Below, piece after piece: positions 1 to 7,577 of a stretch of DNA of 13,361 nucleotides (position 1 is the stretch's first letter; every line of letters begins with the position of its first letter). Made by a program: the position numbers and the translations under genes. Below the pieces are notes generated by a model. That model searched no databases. It saw only the letters and a list, made by a program, of their open reading frames with translations, and was not told the DNA's origin. Source of the stretch: an uncultured Flavobacteriales bacterium (GTDB lineage: Bacteria > Bacteroidota > Bacteroidia > Flavobacteriales_D > Sanyastnellaceae); assembly GCA_937996585.1 (NCBI GenBank), contig CALKUW010000050.1:1-13361 (forward strand), read 5' to 3'.

Positions 1-43
1 AGCAGGGAGCGCCCTGCACCCGAAACGTATTTTGCCGCCGGAA

Positions 44-1636
44 ATGAACAGGGGGTCGAACGCGTCGGGCGGTGAAAATCCGCAGCCGGAAACGGCGGTG
101 GTGAGGCTGGCTCCGCTCCATGCTGCGGACGAAGGGGCCATCGCCGATGCCTTGCGCGCACAGGGCATCGCATTCGAGGGCTTCTCGGTGCTCAAGCGCA
201 GTCTGGATGCACGCAGGAAACCGGCGGTGATGGAATTGCTCGTGGGTTTGAATGCACCGCTGCCCACCCCCGAAAAAGGGGCGTGGCGCAATGTGCAAGA
301 CGCGCCTGCCGTGCTCATCGTCGGCGCGGGGCCGGCGGGGATGTTCTGTGCGCTGCGCCTCATTGAACAGGGCTTCAAGCCCATTCTGCTCGAACGCGGA
401 AAACCGGTGCGGGAAAGAAGAAGGGATCTGGTCAAGCTGATCCGCACGGGACAAGTCGATTCCGATTCCAATTATTGCTTCGGCGAGGGCGGTGCAGGGA
501 CCTATTCGGACGGGAAGCTGTACACCCGATCCAAGAAAAGGGGCAGCTGGCGCAAGGTGTTGGGGTGGTTCGTGGAACACGGTGCGGACCCTGAAATTCT
601 CATTGACACCCACCCGCACATCGGGACGAACAAGCTGCCGGCCATCATCGAAGCCATGCGTGATCGGATCATCGATTGTGGGGGGGAGGTGCACTTCAGG
701 CACAAAGTGGACGGCGTGATCATGTCAGGCGGAGGTGCCGTGACCGGTGTGCATGCTGCGGGTCGGGAATGGTCGGGCAGGGCCGTCGTCATGGCCACGG
801 GCCACGGGGCCCGGGATGTGTTCAAGTGGATGTTGGATGCCGGTCTTCCAGTGGAGCGGAAGCCCTTTGCCCTCGGGGTACGCGTGGAGCATCCCCAAGC
901 CTGGGTGGATGGCAGGCAATATGGCCTTGCAGCGGATCAACCCGCTTCCAATCTGGGGTTGCCGCCGGCGGCCTATTCCCTCGTGACCCAGGCGGAAGGG
1001 GAGGGGGTCTTCTCTTTTTGCATGTGCCCCGGTGGGGTCATTGCACCCTGTGCGACGGAGGATGGGGAGGTGGTCACCAACGGTTGGAGCCCTTCGAAGC
1101 GCAATAACCGTTGGGCCAACAGTGGCATCGTCACCACGGTGGGTGATGCGGACCTCGACGCCCGGGGCTTCACCGGTCCCCTCGGTGCAGTGGAGTTCCA
1201 GCGGCAAGTCGAGCAGGCCTGCCACCGTGCGGCAGGTGGAGGACAGCGGGCCCCTGCGCAGCGGTTGCTGGATTTCATGGCGCGCAGGCCATCGTCCACG
1301 CTGCCGGATTGCAGCTACCTCTCGGGTTTGACACCGGTGGACCTGACCGCCATACTGCCGGATTTCGTGGTGGAACGGCTGATTCGTGGGTTCGGGGATT
1401 TCGGGCGCAAAATGCCGGGATTCCTGCATCCGGACGCCATAGTGGTGGCGCCGGAGAGCAGAACCTCCAGTCCCATCCGGATGCCGCGCGACAGGGACAG
1501 CCTCATGCTGGATGGAGTCCCGGGCTTCTACCCGTGCGGGGAAGGTGCGGGCTATGCCGGCGGCATAGTATCGGCAGCTGTGGACGGCTTGCGCGTGGCC
1601 GATGCCATTGCAAGTGCGGTGCCGCTGGGAGAATGA
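44..1636 (+). CDS. FAD-dependent dehydrogenase, COG2509-type
   Basis: Predicted flavoprotein of about 530 aa, the usual size for the COG2509 group of uncharacterised FAD-dependent dehydrogenases; substrate unknown and probably cytoplasmic (no signal peptide). Seen in the sequence: an N-terminal domain ending in the family-like SLDARRK stretch (residues 53-59), a Rossmann dinucleotide-binding motif VGAGPAG (93-99) with the acidic residue E117 closing the second strand, a conserved NYCFGEGGAGTYSDGKL block (143-159), a central substrate domain, and the C-terminal FAD-contacting block YPCGEGAGYAGGI (about 496-508). The ATG at 44 is chosen as the first ATG. A TTG at 32 is in frame, and the frame stays open to the left edge, so an upstream start is possible. 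No clear ribosome binding site is present. It ends 10 bp before the convergent gene at 1647. Family assignment is firm; physiological role is unknown. Confidence 0.87.
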   Translation: MNRGSNASGGENPQPETAVVRLAPLHAADEGAIADALRAQGIAFEGFSVLKRSLDARRKPAVMELLVGLNAPLPTPEKGAWRNVQDAPAVLIVGAGPAGMFCALRLIEQGFKPILLERGKPVRERRRDLVKLIRTGQVDSDSNYCFGEGGAGTYSDGKLYTRSKKRGSWRKVLGWFVEHGADPEILIDTHPHIGTNKLPAIIEAMRDRIIDCGGEVHFRHKVDGVIMSGGGAVTGVHAAGREWSGRAVVMATGHGARDVFKWMLDAGLPVERKPFALGVRVEHPQAWVDGRQYGLAADQPASNLGLPPAAYSLVTQAEGEGVFSFCMCPGGVIAPCATEDGEVVTNGWSPSKRNNRWANSGIVTTVGDADLDARGFTGPLGAVEFQRQVEQACHRAAGGGQRAPAQRLLDFMARRPSSTLPDCSYLSGLTPVDLTAILPDFVVERLIRGFGDFGRKMPGFLHPDAIVVAPESRTSSPIRMPRDRDSLMLDGVPGFYPCGEGAGYAGGIVSAAVDGLRVADAIASAVPLGE

Positions 1637-1646
1637 CGCTGTGGAA

Positions 1647-3611
1647 TCAATCCTGGGCGAGCAGGATTTCGGCCTCGACCACCGGAACAATCCGTCCAGC
1701 GACATCCCCGACTACGAATGCATCGCTGAATCCTTGGGCCTGTAGCTCAGCAAGTTTCGCGCGAGCGGCCTGCGCCGAGGTGAAGGTGCCGTGGAGGTAA
1801 CGGTGCCAACCTGTAGAGCTGCGGTGTTCGATATCCCCGAGCTCGAGCAGCGCGTCCATGGCATCCACATCCATCCGGGTGCGCAAAGCCCCAAGCTGGA
1901 TCCTGAAAGCGATTTTGGACACGTCGAACTGGCGGACAGCCTCATTCTGCGCACGTTCGGCCTCCATTGCTGAAGCATCCACAGGGGCAACCGTCGCAAC
2001 CTGTTCGGTATGCGTGGTGATGAAGGCCCCCGTGAATCCACGGGTAATGACATTCAATTTGAACGAGATGGCATCTTCCCGGTTTGCGAAAGGCAAGGAG
2101 ACCACACGGGTCAGGCCATCGTCACCGGTGAAACGGATCACTTCCATGCCTTCAAAGAGGACATCCAATGCTTCCGCATCCGGGGCGCGGTAGGCACCCA
2201 ATTGCACACGGAACAGGTTTACGGCTTCCGCTGCATCGGCGGGGGCTTCCCCCATTGCAGCCGTCAACTCAGGTTCGATGAGTTCCGTTTCGAAACCCGC
2301 ATTCCTGACGGCACGCGCCGTCCGTCCAGCTTCCAGGGGGTCGCTTCCAACCTCTACGATGAGTCCGTCCTCTGCTTCAGATACATCTCGGAAGGACATC
2401 AGCATGTGTTGTTCCGCTGCGGTCAGGCCGGATTCCGGCAATGCAATGTGAAGGGCGTAGTTCGAGCGGTCGTCAGAGGTCACCGTACCACGTATGACAT
2501 CCCTTTCTTGACCGGCACCCGGAGTATCGGCGTCAACTTGGGAGTGGCGAAGTGCCACGCCGTTGGCATCCACGCGGGTGGTCGGCGAGTGGGGCTCAGC
2601 ATCGCGGTAATCGGCATAGCCATCGCCGTCGGAGTCGAGGGGACATCCCTTGGCGTCCACGGCCACGCCCCTCGTTCCCGGACAGGCGTCGTGCAGGTTG
2701 CTCACCCCGTCACCATCCGTATCCATGGATGCGAGCAAGGCCGCATCCTCAAAAGACATCCCTTCAGGAATCTCCAATTTCTGTTCCTTGCTGCCCAGCT
2801 TGCCCAGTCGGAAACCCAGCCCCACGAATCCACTGGTCAACGCTTCTCCCCACATGCCGGTCGGCTTCACGTCAGCGTCACCTGCGGCAGTGCTCCGTGT
2901 GAGTCCCAGCCAACCACCGACACCCATCCGGGCCCTGACACGTGGTGATACATCCAGTCTGACGCCGATCTGCGCGGGAATCGCAAGGGTGCGTCCGTTG
3001 TGGGTCAAGTTGTTGTCCACCTCACTCTCATAGGTGTAGTCCCGTTTGAGGATGGTGGCTTCACTTCCGTGATCGCCGCCTTCACCACGGTCGCGCAATG
3101 TTCCATCGGACCAGAGGTGATATCGCCGACCGAAGGCGTCTTCCAGGTCGCGCGTCGTCACGTGGTCCACATGGGCCAATCCCACTCCGATGAAGGGTTG
3201 GAATCCGCGGGAGACCTTGGCGAATCTCGTTTGTGCATCCCGCCGGTTGCCAGCCGCGTTCCAGACCCAGTTCACCATGGCACTGCCCGATTGGACCTCG
3301 GTCCTGTGGCCATTCAGGCCGCCGTCATCGGAAATGATGGCACTGTGGCCCGCCTTCAGCTCGAACTCCCAGGGGCCTTCAAGGTCGGCTTGAACCGTCA
3401 GGGCCTGACCATATCCGGCATTGCCCAGGTTGTGGACTCCGAGTGCGGTGGTGTGCTCCGTGTGCAGTGCAACAGGACCGGCCTGCCAACCTGCATGGAC
3501 GTCTCCCTGACCCCAAACAGCATGGCAGGTGGAGGCGAGGAGGAAGAGCAGCACCAACGGTCGGACCGTGAATCCGAGGGCGTGCTGGTGGAGAAGGGAT
3601 GAACGGAGCAT
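1647..3611 (-). CDS. Outer-membrane beta-barrel protein with TSP3 repeats and two SPOR domains
   Basis: Predicted 654-aa envelope protein. A signal peptide (hydrophobic core about 17-27) leads into a region of alternating strands (about 36-272, e.g. PFIGVGLAHV, IGVRLDVSPRVRARMGVGGW) resembling a small outer-membrane barrel. Then come two Asp-rich thrombospondin type 3 calcium-binding units (DTDGDGVSN at 297 and DSDGDGYAD at 326, with a Cys pair at 310 and 323). Two SPOR-like domains follow at about 467-533 (FRVQLGAY) and 569-636 (FRIQLGAL). SPOR domains are known to bind denuded peptidoglycan glycan strands, so a link between outer membrane and cell wall is inferred. The layout matches OmpA-type proteins, but SPOR repeats replace the OmpA C-terminal domain. 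The frame is open about 94 codons upstream, but the ATG at 3611 is chosen because the signal peptide begins there; upstream codons overlap the preceding gene. It lies 44 bp downstream of the flavoprotein gene on the same strand. Confidence 0.85.
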   Translation of the reverse strand: MLRSSLLHQHALGFTVRPLVLLFLLASTCHAVWGQGDVHAGWQAGPVALHTEHTTALGVHNLGNAGYGQALTVQADLEGPWEFELKAGHSAIISDDGGLNGHRTEVQSGSAMVNWVWNAAGNRRDAQTRFAKVSRGFQPFIGVGLAHVDHVTTRDLEDAFGRRYHLWSDGTLRDRGEGGDHGSEATILKRDYTYESEVDNNLTHNGRTLAIPAQIGVRLDVSPRVRARMGVGGWLGLTRSTAAGDADVKPTGMWGEALTSGFVGLGFRLGKLGSKEQKLEIPEGMSFEDAALLASMDTDGDGVSNLHDACPGTRGVAVDAKGCPLDSDGDGYADYRDAEPHSPTTRVDANGVALRHSQVDADTPGAGQERDVIRGTVTSDDRSNYALHIALPESGLTAAEQHMLMSFRDVSEAEDGLIVEVGSDPLEAGRTARAVRNAGFETELIEPELTAAMGEAPADAAEAVNLFRVQLGAYRAPDAEALDVLFEGMEVIRFTGDDGLTRVVSLPFANREDAISFKLNVITRGFTGAFITTHTEQVATVAPVDASAMEAERAQNEAVRQFDVSKIAFRIQLGALRTRMDVDAMDALLELGDIEHRSSTGWHRYLHGTFTSAQAARAKLAELQAQGFSDAFVVGDVAGRIVPVVEAEILLAQD

Positions 3612-3627
3612 GATGTGGTATTCACGC

Positions 3628-3653
3628 CCCTTACGCGGAGAAGCCGCAAAGGG
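3628..3653 (-). terminator. Intergenic hairpin between two minus-strand genes
   Basis: An interrupted inverted repeat fills the 44-bp gap between the flavoprotein stop and the start of the barrel/SPOR gene. Arms 3628-3632/3649-3653 (5 bp) and 3635-3638/3644-3647 (4 bp, GC only) flank a small internal loop and a 5-nt apical loop. No T-run follows on the minus strand, so it is not a classical intrinsic terminator. It could be an attenuator, an mRNA 3'-end stabiliser, or chance in GC-rich DNA. Confidence 0.35.
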
Positions 3654-3655
3654 TT

Positions 3656-4849
3656 TCAGTCCGCAACTCCGTCCATGGTTGAGCTGATCAGTTGGGTCAA
3701 TCTCCGGCCCATGCCACAACCCACAGCGACCCCCATGCCGCCCATCCGCACCGCGTGGAAAAGCCCCTTTTCGGTTGAGCCGAGAAGGGGCATCCTGTCG
3801 GCGCCAACCCCGAGCCAACCGGTCCAGCGGTGCGTGACGTGTCGGATGGGGCCCAGCCAGTTTTCCGCCGATTCCAGCAGGCGCCGGTCCCATTCCTCGC
3901 GGATGCCTTCCTCCATCTGCGGATCATCTGGCCAGATGAGACCAAACTGCCGCCCGCCGCCGAACAGGATTCGCCCCGCGGGCAAGGGGCGGAAATAGAG
4001 GTAGCCGTCTTCGGCGTGGTAGGTGCCGACCGGCGGCATTTTTTCTGGTTCAACCACGAGCACCCGGTTCGGAACGCGCTCCACCTGGATATCCGGCAGG
4101 AGTTGGCGCGCAAAGCCATTGGTGCAGACCGCGATCGAACGGCTTTCAAGGGTGCGCTGTCCATCCGATAATGTCCAGGGAAAGGCGGAATGACCTTCTG
4201 TCCGCTCAAGCGCTTTGACTTCAAAGCCATGGATCCGTTGCACCCGAGCGTCGTGAAGGGCGTGATGGAAGGCCTCCACCATCTTTCCGGTGTGCAGCAT
4301 GCCTTCCATCGGCATGTGCACCGCCCAATGCGCTCCCATCGCTGCGGCGCGTTCCAGATCGGGAGCCAACACCGGGGCATGACCCGCGCGGGGATGGATG
4401 TGACCGAGTCCGCTTTCGAAAAGTGATGCCAGTGCCTGTTCCATGTCGGGCAGCATCCGTTCCACAGCAGCGGCGCGCTCCCTGCCTTCACTGTCGTCGG
4501 AAAAAAGCTCCCAGCCGCCGGTCCATTCCAGGCCGAGCGCATCTTCCCCAAGCAGTTCGACCAGGTCGCATAAACCACCAATGCGCATGGCCACGAGCTC
4601 ACGCCACGTGTCCATTCCCAACTGCCCGATGTCATCCAACCACTCACCTGGCCCACCGAAGCAGGCAAACCCGGCATTGCGCGTGGTGCCACCTTCTCCG
4701 ATGGGATCGCGTTCAAGCAAGCGAATGGTGGCTTGGGGATGAAGCTGACGGTAATGCAGTGCCGTACTCATGCCCACAATGCCGCCCCCCACCACCGTCA
4801 GGTCGACCGGAGCCAGCAGATGTTCACTTTCCCAGTATCCTATGGGCAT
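3656..4849 (-). CDS. FAD-dependent oxidoreductase, glycine/D-amino acid oxidase (DAO) family
   Basis: Predicted 397-aa flavoenzyme of the DAO family (COG0665-like), which oxidises primary or secondary amines; the substrate cannot be read from the sequence. Seen: an N-terminal dinucleotide-binding motif VVGGGIVGMSTAL (19-31), E46 at the end of the second strand, the family-typical GGTTRNAGFACFGG block (53-66) that contacts FAD, a middle beta-sheet substrate domain including YLYFRPLPAGRILFGGGR (283-300), and a C-terminal FAD segment with RWTGWLGVGADRMPLLG (341-357) and a Gly-rich stretch (370-380). Length is typical of single-domain DAO proteins. The reading frame extends further upstream, but the ATG at 4849 is the natural start because homologous sequence begins just after it; no Shine-Dalgarno is visible. 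It is divergent from the TPR gene at 4939 and probably cotranscribed with the barrel/SPOR gene downstream, though no functional link is evident. No signal peptide: cytoplasmic. Confidence 0.88.
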   Translation of the reverse strand: MPIGYWESEHLLAPVDLTVVGGGIVGMSTALHYRQLHPQATIRLLERDPIGEGGTTRNAGFACFGGPGEWLDDIGQLGMDTWRELVAMRIGGLCDLVELLGEDALGLEWTGGWELFSDDSEGRERAAAVERMLPDMEQALASLFESGLGHIHPRAGHAPVLAPDLERAAAMGAHWAVHMPMEGMLHTGKMVEAFHHALHDARVQRIHGFEVKALERTEGHSAFPWTLSDGQRTLESRSIAVCTNGFARQLLPDIQVERVPNRVLVVEPEKMPPVGTYHAEDGYLYFRPLPAGRILFGGGRQFGLIWPDDPQMEEGIREEWDRRLLESAENWLGPIRHVTHRWTGWLGVGADRMPLLGSTEKGLFHAVRMGGMGVAVGCGMGRRLTQLISSTMDGVAD

Positions 4850-4856
4850 ACTTTTG
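4823..4856 (+). promoter_or_regulatory. Candidate Bacteroidota-type promoter for the TPR gene
   Basis: The octamer TACTTTTG at 4849-4856 matches the TAnnTTTG -7 consensus described for Bacteroidota. The expected upstream TTG is imperfect (TTC at 4823-4825, about 23 nt away). Transcription would begin near 4861, leaving a leader of roughly 75 nt before the ATG at 4939. The element overlaps the start codon of the divergent flavoprotein gene (4847-4849). Confidence 0.35.
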
Positions 4857-4927
4857 CGTAAGAGGTGGTGGTACTTTATACGTGTAGTCGGCTGATTTCC
4901 CGTTATTCGAAGAACCGTTGAACACGC

Positions 4928-4932
4928 AAGGA
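4928..4932 (+). promoter_or_regulatory. Shine-Dalgarno-like site deciding the start at 4939
   Basis: AAGGA lies 6 nt before the ATG at 4939. It favours that ATG over the in-frame TTG at 4918, which has no such site. It is notable because the other genes in this window lack a recognisable ribosome binding site. Confidence 0.5.
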
Positions 4933-4938
4933 ACAAAG

Positions 4939-7554
4939 ATGGATCCAAAGCTGGCCCTTCAGAAAGCGCTACCACGGATGGCATGGCTGGTCGTGATGTG
5001 TGCGTGGCATGTGCTGACTTTGGCACAAGCAGGTATAGAGGTGGACGGCACGGTACGCGATAAGGACAGCAACCGGAAATTGCCAGGGGTTGAGGTTCAA
5101 GTCCTTCGGGGCGGGTCTGCCTATGATGCCGTATCCACCCTTTCCAATGGCAAGTACAGCCTGTCATTGGAGCATGGTGCGGACTACGAATTGAGGTTCA
5201 CCTTCGGTGATTTGAGTCCGCGGAAGGTTTTGCTCAACACGTCCAGCATCCCCGAATCATTCCGGGAAAGGCCGTTCTATCTCACGGTGGAGATGAGCTT
5301 GTTCGAAGTGCCGGATGGGTTTGATTCCGATCTGTTGGATGAGCCCATCGGAAAGGTGGCCTTCGATCCACGCAAGGAGCAACTGGCTTGGGACCTCGAC
5401 TACACGGCTACCATGCAGGCGAGGATTGATGCTGCACTTTCGGCCGCCGAATCCGGTGGTGGCGCGGTGGAAGTCTCCAACGAAGCCTATGAGGAGCACA
5501 TGCGTAAGGCGGAGGTGGAATTCGGCCGTGAGCGGTGGGCACAGAGCATCAATTGGTTGGAGCGTGCCTTGAATGAAATCCCAGGGGACGCCCGCGCCGA
5601 GCGCATGATGGCCGAGGCCGTCGAGAATGAGCAGGCGGCTGAAGCCGAGGCCGCTGCGCGACGCGAATACGAAATCCAGATGCGCGAGGGCAAACTGGCC
5701 ATGCGCAAGGAAGACTGGCCGGTGGCGCGTTCGGCTTTTGAGCAGGCATCCGGGTTGCTTCCAGGCGAACAGGAACCCCGCGACCTCCTCGCAGAGATCG
5801 ACGCGATGCTGTCGGAACAAGGGGCGGGAGAGGAAGCCGTTGAGGCCGATTATGCCGCAGCGGTTGAAGAGGGCAATGCTGCAATGTCACAGGGAAACCT
5901 CGACCTCGCGGAGGCGTCATTCGAGCTGGCGGCGGAATTGAAGCCCTCCGAGCGCCTGCCCCGCGAGAAGCTGGCTGAAATCCGTCAGTTGCGGAAGCAG
6001 GAAGGGCGCGAAGCGGACCTGATGGAACGGAAGCGCATGGAATACGAAGCCATCATAGAACGTGCCGATCGCGCATTTGATGATCAGGATTTCTTGAAGG
6101 CCAAGGGGTTGTACGAGGAAGCCACGGAAATCCTGCCCGACGAGGTTTACCCCCGCACCCGCGCAGTGGAGGCGGCTGGGCTGATCGTGCCGATTGGTCT
6201 GGAGGATGAGGAAGCGGAGGCTGAAACTGAGCCTTCAGCATCGGAGTCCGCCGATCGCATCTATGAGGATCACATCCGGGCAGGAGACCTGGCTTTTGAT
6301 GCTGAGGATTGGTCCGGTGCGGAAGCCGCCTATAACGCAGCATTGGAGATTCGTCCCGACGAGCGCTATCCGAAAAACAGGCTTCGCCGCCTCGCGTCAT
6401 TGATGGGCGGTGGAGCGGAGGTGGAGGCTACGATGGAGGTGGACAGGGAGGCATTGATGGCGCAGGAAGCGGCAGCCGCCGAAGCGTCCTCTGAACAGAC
6501 CGCCGCCGTTCTTGAGGAGCAGGCCCGCATGCTGGAGGAGGAACGCCTTGCCGAAGAGGCAGAAGCCCGCCGTCAGCAGGAGGAGGCACGCAGCAGAAAC
6601 GAAAAGGGCCGGGACCGCAGCCGCAATTATGTCATGGCCATCCAGAACGCCGATGAGGACGAGGCGGAGGCCTACTACCGCGACGCCCTGCAATCGGAAA
6701 TCCGGGCAAGGGGACAGGTCGTCCAAGAGCGCGCCTCCAAACAGGAAGCATTGAATGAAGTCTGGACCTCGAACAGCGACACGCGCAGGCAGTCCGCGCT
6801 GCAGTCCATCGAGCGCAAGGTGTCTGAACAATCGGGCAACCTGTATGCCAGTGCGTCCTTCAGGGAAGACCGTGTGGCATCACTTGAATCAAGGGTCGAA
6901 CAGCAGTCTGAAGCGGCGTTGGACAGCAGGGCGCGGGGAAATGCCGGTCGGCGGGATCGGTACATCGAAATCGAGGAGAACAAACAGAAGTATTCCCAAA
7001 CCCTTTTGGACCGGACCAAGCGGTATGCCGTCTTTGTGGACAGCCTGGACCGCATGCTGCAGCACTATACCGACTTTCACCGGGACCTGAGGAGGACCTC
7101 GGTGGACAACCGGATCATGCAGTACGAGGAAATCCAGCGCACTGCGTCAACCCATCAGCGCATTGGAGAAGGTGAGGACATCCGGCGGATGGAAAACCTC
7201 GCGGGCGTGAGGAAGACGGCGCAGGATGACCAGCAGACGCGCATATTGTCAGCGGGAGAAGCATCAATCCGGTCTGCATCCGCACTGAGGCGGGCCCAGT
7301 CCAAGGATGCGGGGGAGCCGCCAACCCCGGATGACTACCGGGAGGTTCCAGCCAAGGAAGGCATTCGTGAAGGCGTCGATGAGCGCAGCTATGAGGTGGG
7401 CAATACCCTGGTCATCGAGCGCACGGTGCGGGTGGGCAACAAGATTGACGTCTATCGAAAGTCCGTCGCGAAACACGGGGTCTACTACTTCAAGAATGAC
7501 CGTTCCATCACCCGCGACATCTGGGTGCTCGAAACCTTTGAAATCCGCGATTGA
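4939..7554 (+). CDS. Exported protein with carboxypeptidase-regulatory-like domain, five TPR-like repeats and coiled coil
   Basis: Predicted 871-aa exported protein of unknown function. A signal peptide (hydrophobic 14-28, likely cleavage after LAQA at residue 31) is followed by a beta-sandwich typical of carboxypeptidase-regulatory-like domains (about 33-120; VDGTVRDKDSNRKLPGVEV). Next are five TPR-like repeats of about 44 residues beginning with Tyr at 184, 244, 305, 369 and 442. They share an xG/A-xxAFxxxDWxxAxxxYxxALxxxPxExxPxxxL pattern and are separated by charged linkers. Residues about 500-560 are Ala/Glu/Arg-rich and should form a coiled coil; 560-790 is a polar, mostly helical, charged region. 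The C-terminal 60 residues form a beta-rich module with the block GVYYFKNDRSITRDIW (847-862), which resembles C-termini I recall from other Bacteroidota TPR proteins. A periplasmic scaffold or protein-interaction role is inferred. The start is set by AAGGA upstream of 4939. It is convergent with the hydrolase gene, 7 bp apart. Confidence 0.85.
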   Translation: MDPKLALQKALPRMAWLVVMCAWHVLTLAQAGIEVDGTVRDKDSNRKLPGVEVQVLRGGSAYDAVSTLSNGKYSLSLEHGADYELRFTFGDLSPRKVLLNTSSIPESFRERPFYLTVEMSLFEVPDGFDSDLLDEPIGKVAFDPRKEQLAWDLDYTATMQARIDAALSAAESGGGAVEVSNEAYEEHMRKAEVEFGRERWAQSINWLERALNEIPGDARAERMMAEAVENEQAAEAEAAARREYEIQMREGKLAMRKEDWPVARSAFEQASGLLPGEQEPRDLLAEIDAMLSEQGAGEEAVEADYAAAVEEGNAAMSQGNLDLAEASFELAAELKPSERLPREKLAEIRQLRKQEGREADLMERKRMEYEAIIERADRAFDDQDFLKAKGLYEEATEILPDEVYPRTRAVEAAGLIVPIGLEDEEAEAETEPSASESADRIYEDHIRAGDLAFDAEDWSGAEAAYNAALEIRPDERYPKNRLRRLASLMGGGAEVEATMEVDREALMAQEAAAAEASSEQTAAVLEEQARMLEEERLAEEAEARRQQEEARSRNEKGRDRSRNYVMAIQNADEDEAEAYYRDALQSEIRARGQVVQERASKQEALNEVWTSNSDTRRQSALQSIERKVSEQSGNLYASASFREDRVASLESRVEQQSEAALDSRARGNAGRRDRYIEIEENKQKYSQTLLDRTKRYAVFVDSLDRMLQHYTDFHRDLRRTSVDNRIMQYEEIQRTASTHQRIGEGEDIRRMENLAGVRKTAQDDQQTRILSAGEASIRSASALRRAQSKDAGEPPTPDDYREVPAKEGIREGVDERSYEVGNTLVIERTVRVGNKIDVYRKSVAKHGVYYFKNDRSITRDIWVLETFEIRD

Positions 7555-7577
7555 CCCCGGTTCATTCGGTCAGCTTT
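7552..7577 (+). terminator. Weak possible terminator between convergent genes
   Basis: TGACC (7552-7556) and GGTCA (7568-7572) form a 5-bp stem with an 11-nt loop, followed by GC and a run of five T (7575-7579 region) on the plus strand. It would serve the TPR gene but begins at its stop codon and runs into the 3' end of the opposing hydrolase gene. The short stem makes this tentative. Confidence 0.22.

Noticed and set aside
725..1705. 326-codon open frame antisense to the COG2509 flavoprotein gene
   Set aside because: It mirrors a well-supported gene, has low-complexity composition rich in Arg, His and Pro, and no recognisable domain; long antisense frames are common in high-GC DNA.
2010..2948. 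312-codon plus-strand frame across the barrel/SPOR gene
   Set aside because: It is a shadow of the minus-strand gene, whose signal peptide, TSP3 and SPOR motifs are clear.
3519..3530. Lipoprotein signal (LLASTC) in the barrel/SPOR protein
   Set aside because: The residue before Cys is Thr, not Gly, Ala or Ser, and an ordinary signal peptide cleavage region follows.
3612..3893. N-terminal extension of the barrel/SPOR gene by 94 codons
   Set aside because: It would place a signal peptide in the middle of the protein and overlap the flavoprotein gene by more than 200 bp.
4850..5167. N-terminal extension of the DAO-family gene by about 106 codons
   Set aside because: The extra sequence has no domain, overlaps the divergent TPR gene, and the Rossmann fold starts right after the ATG at 4849.
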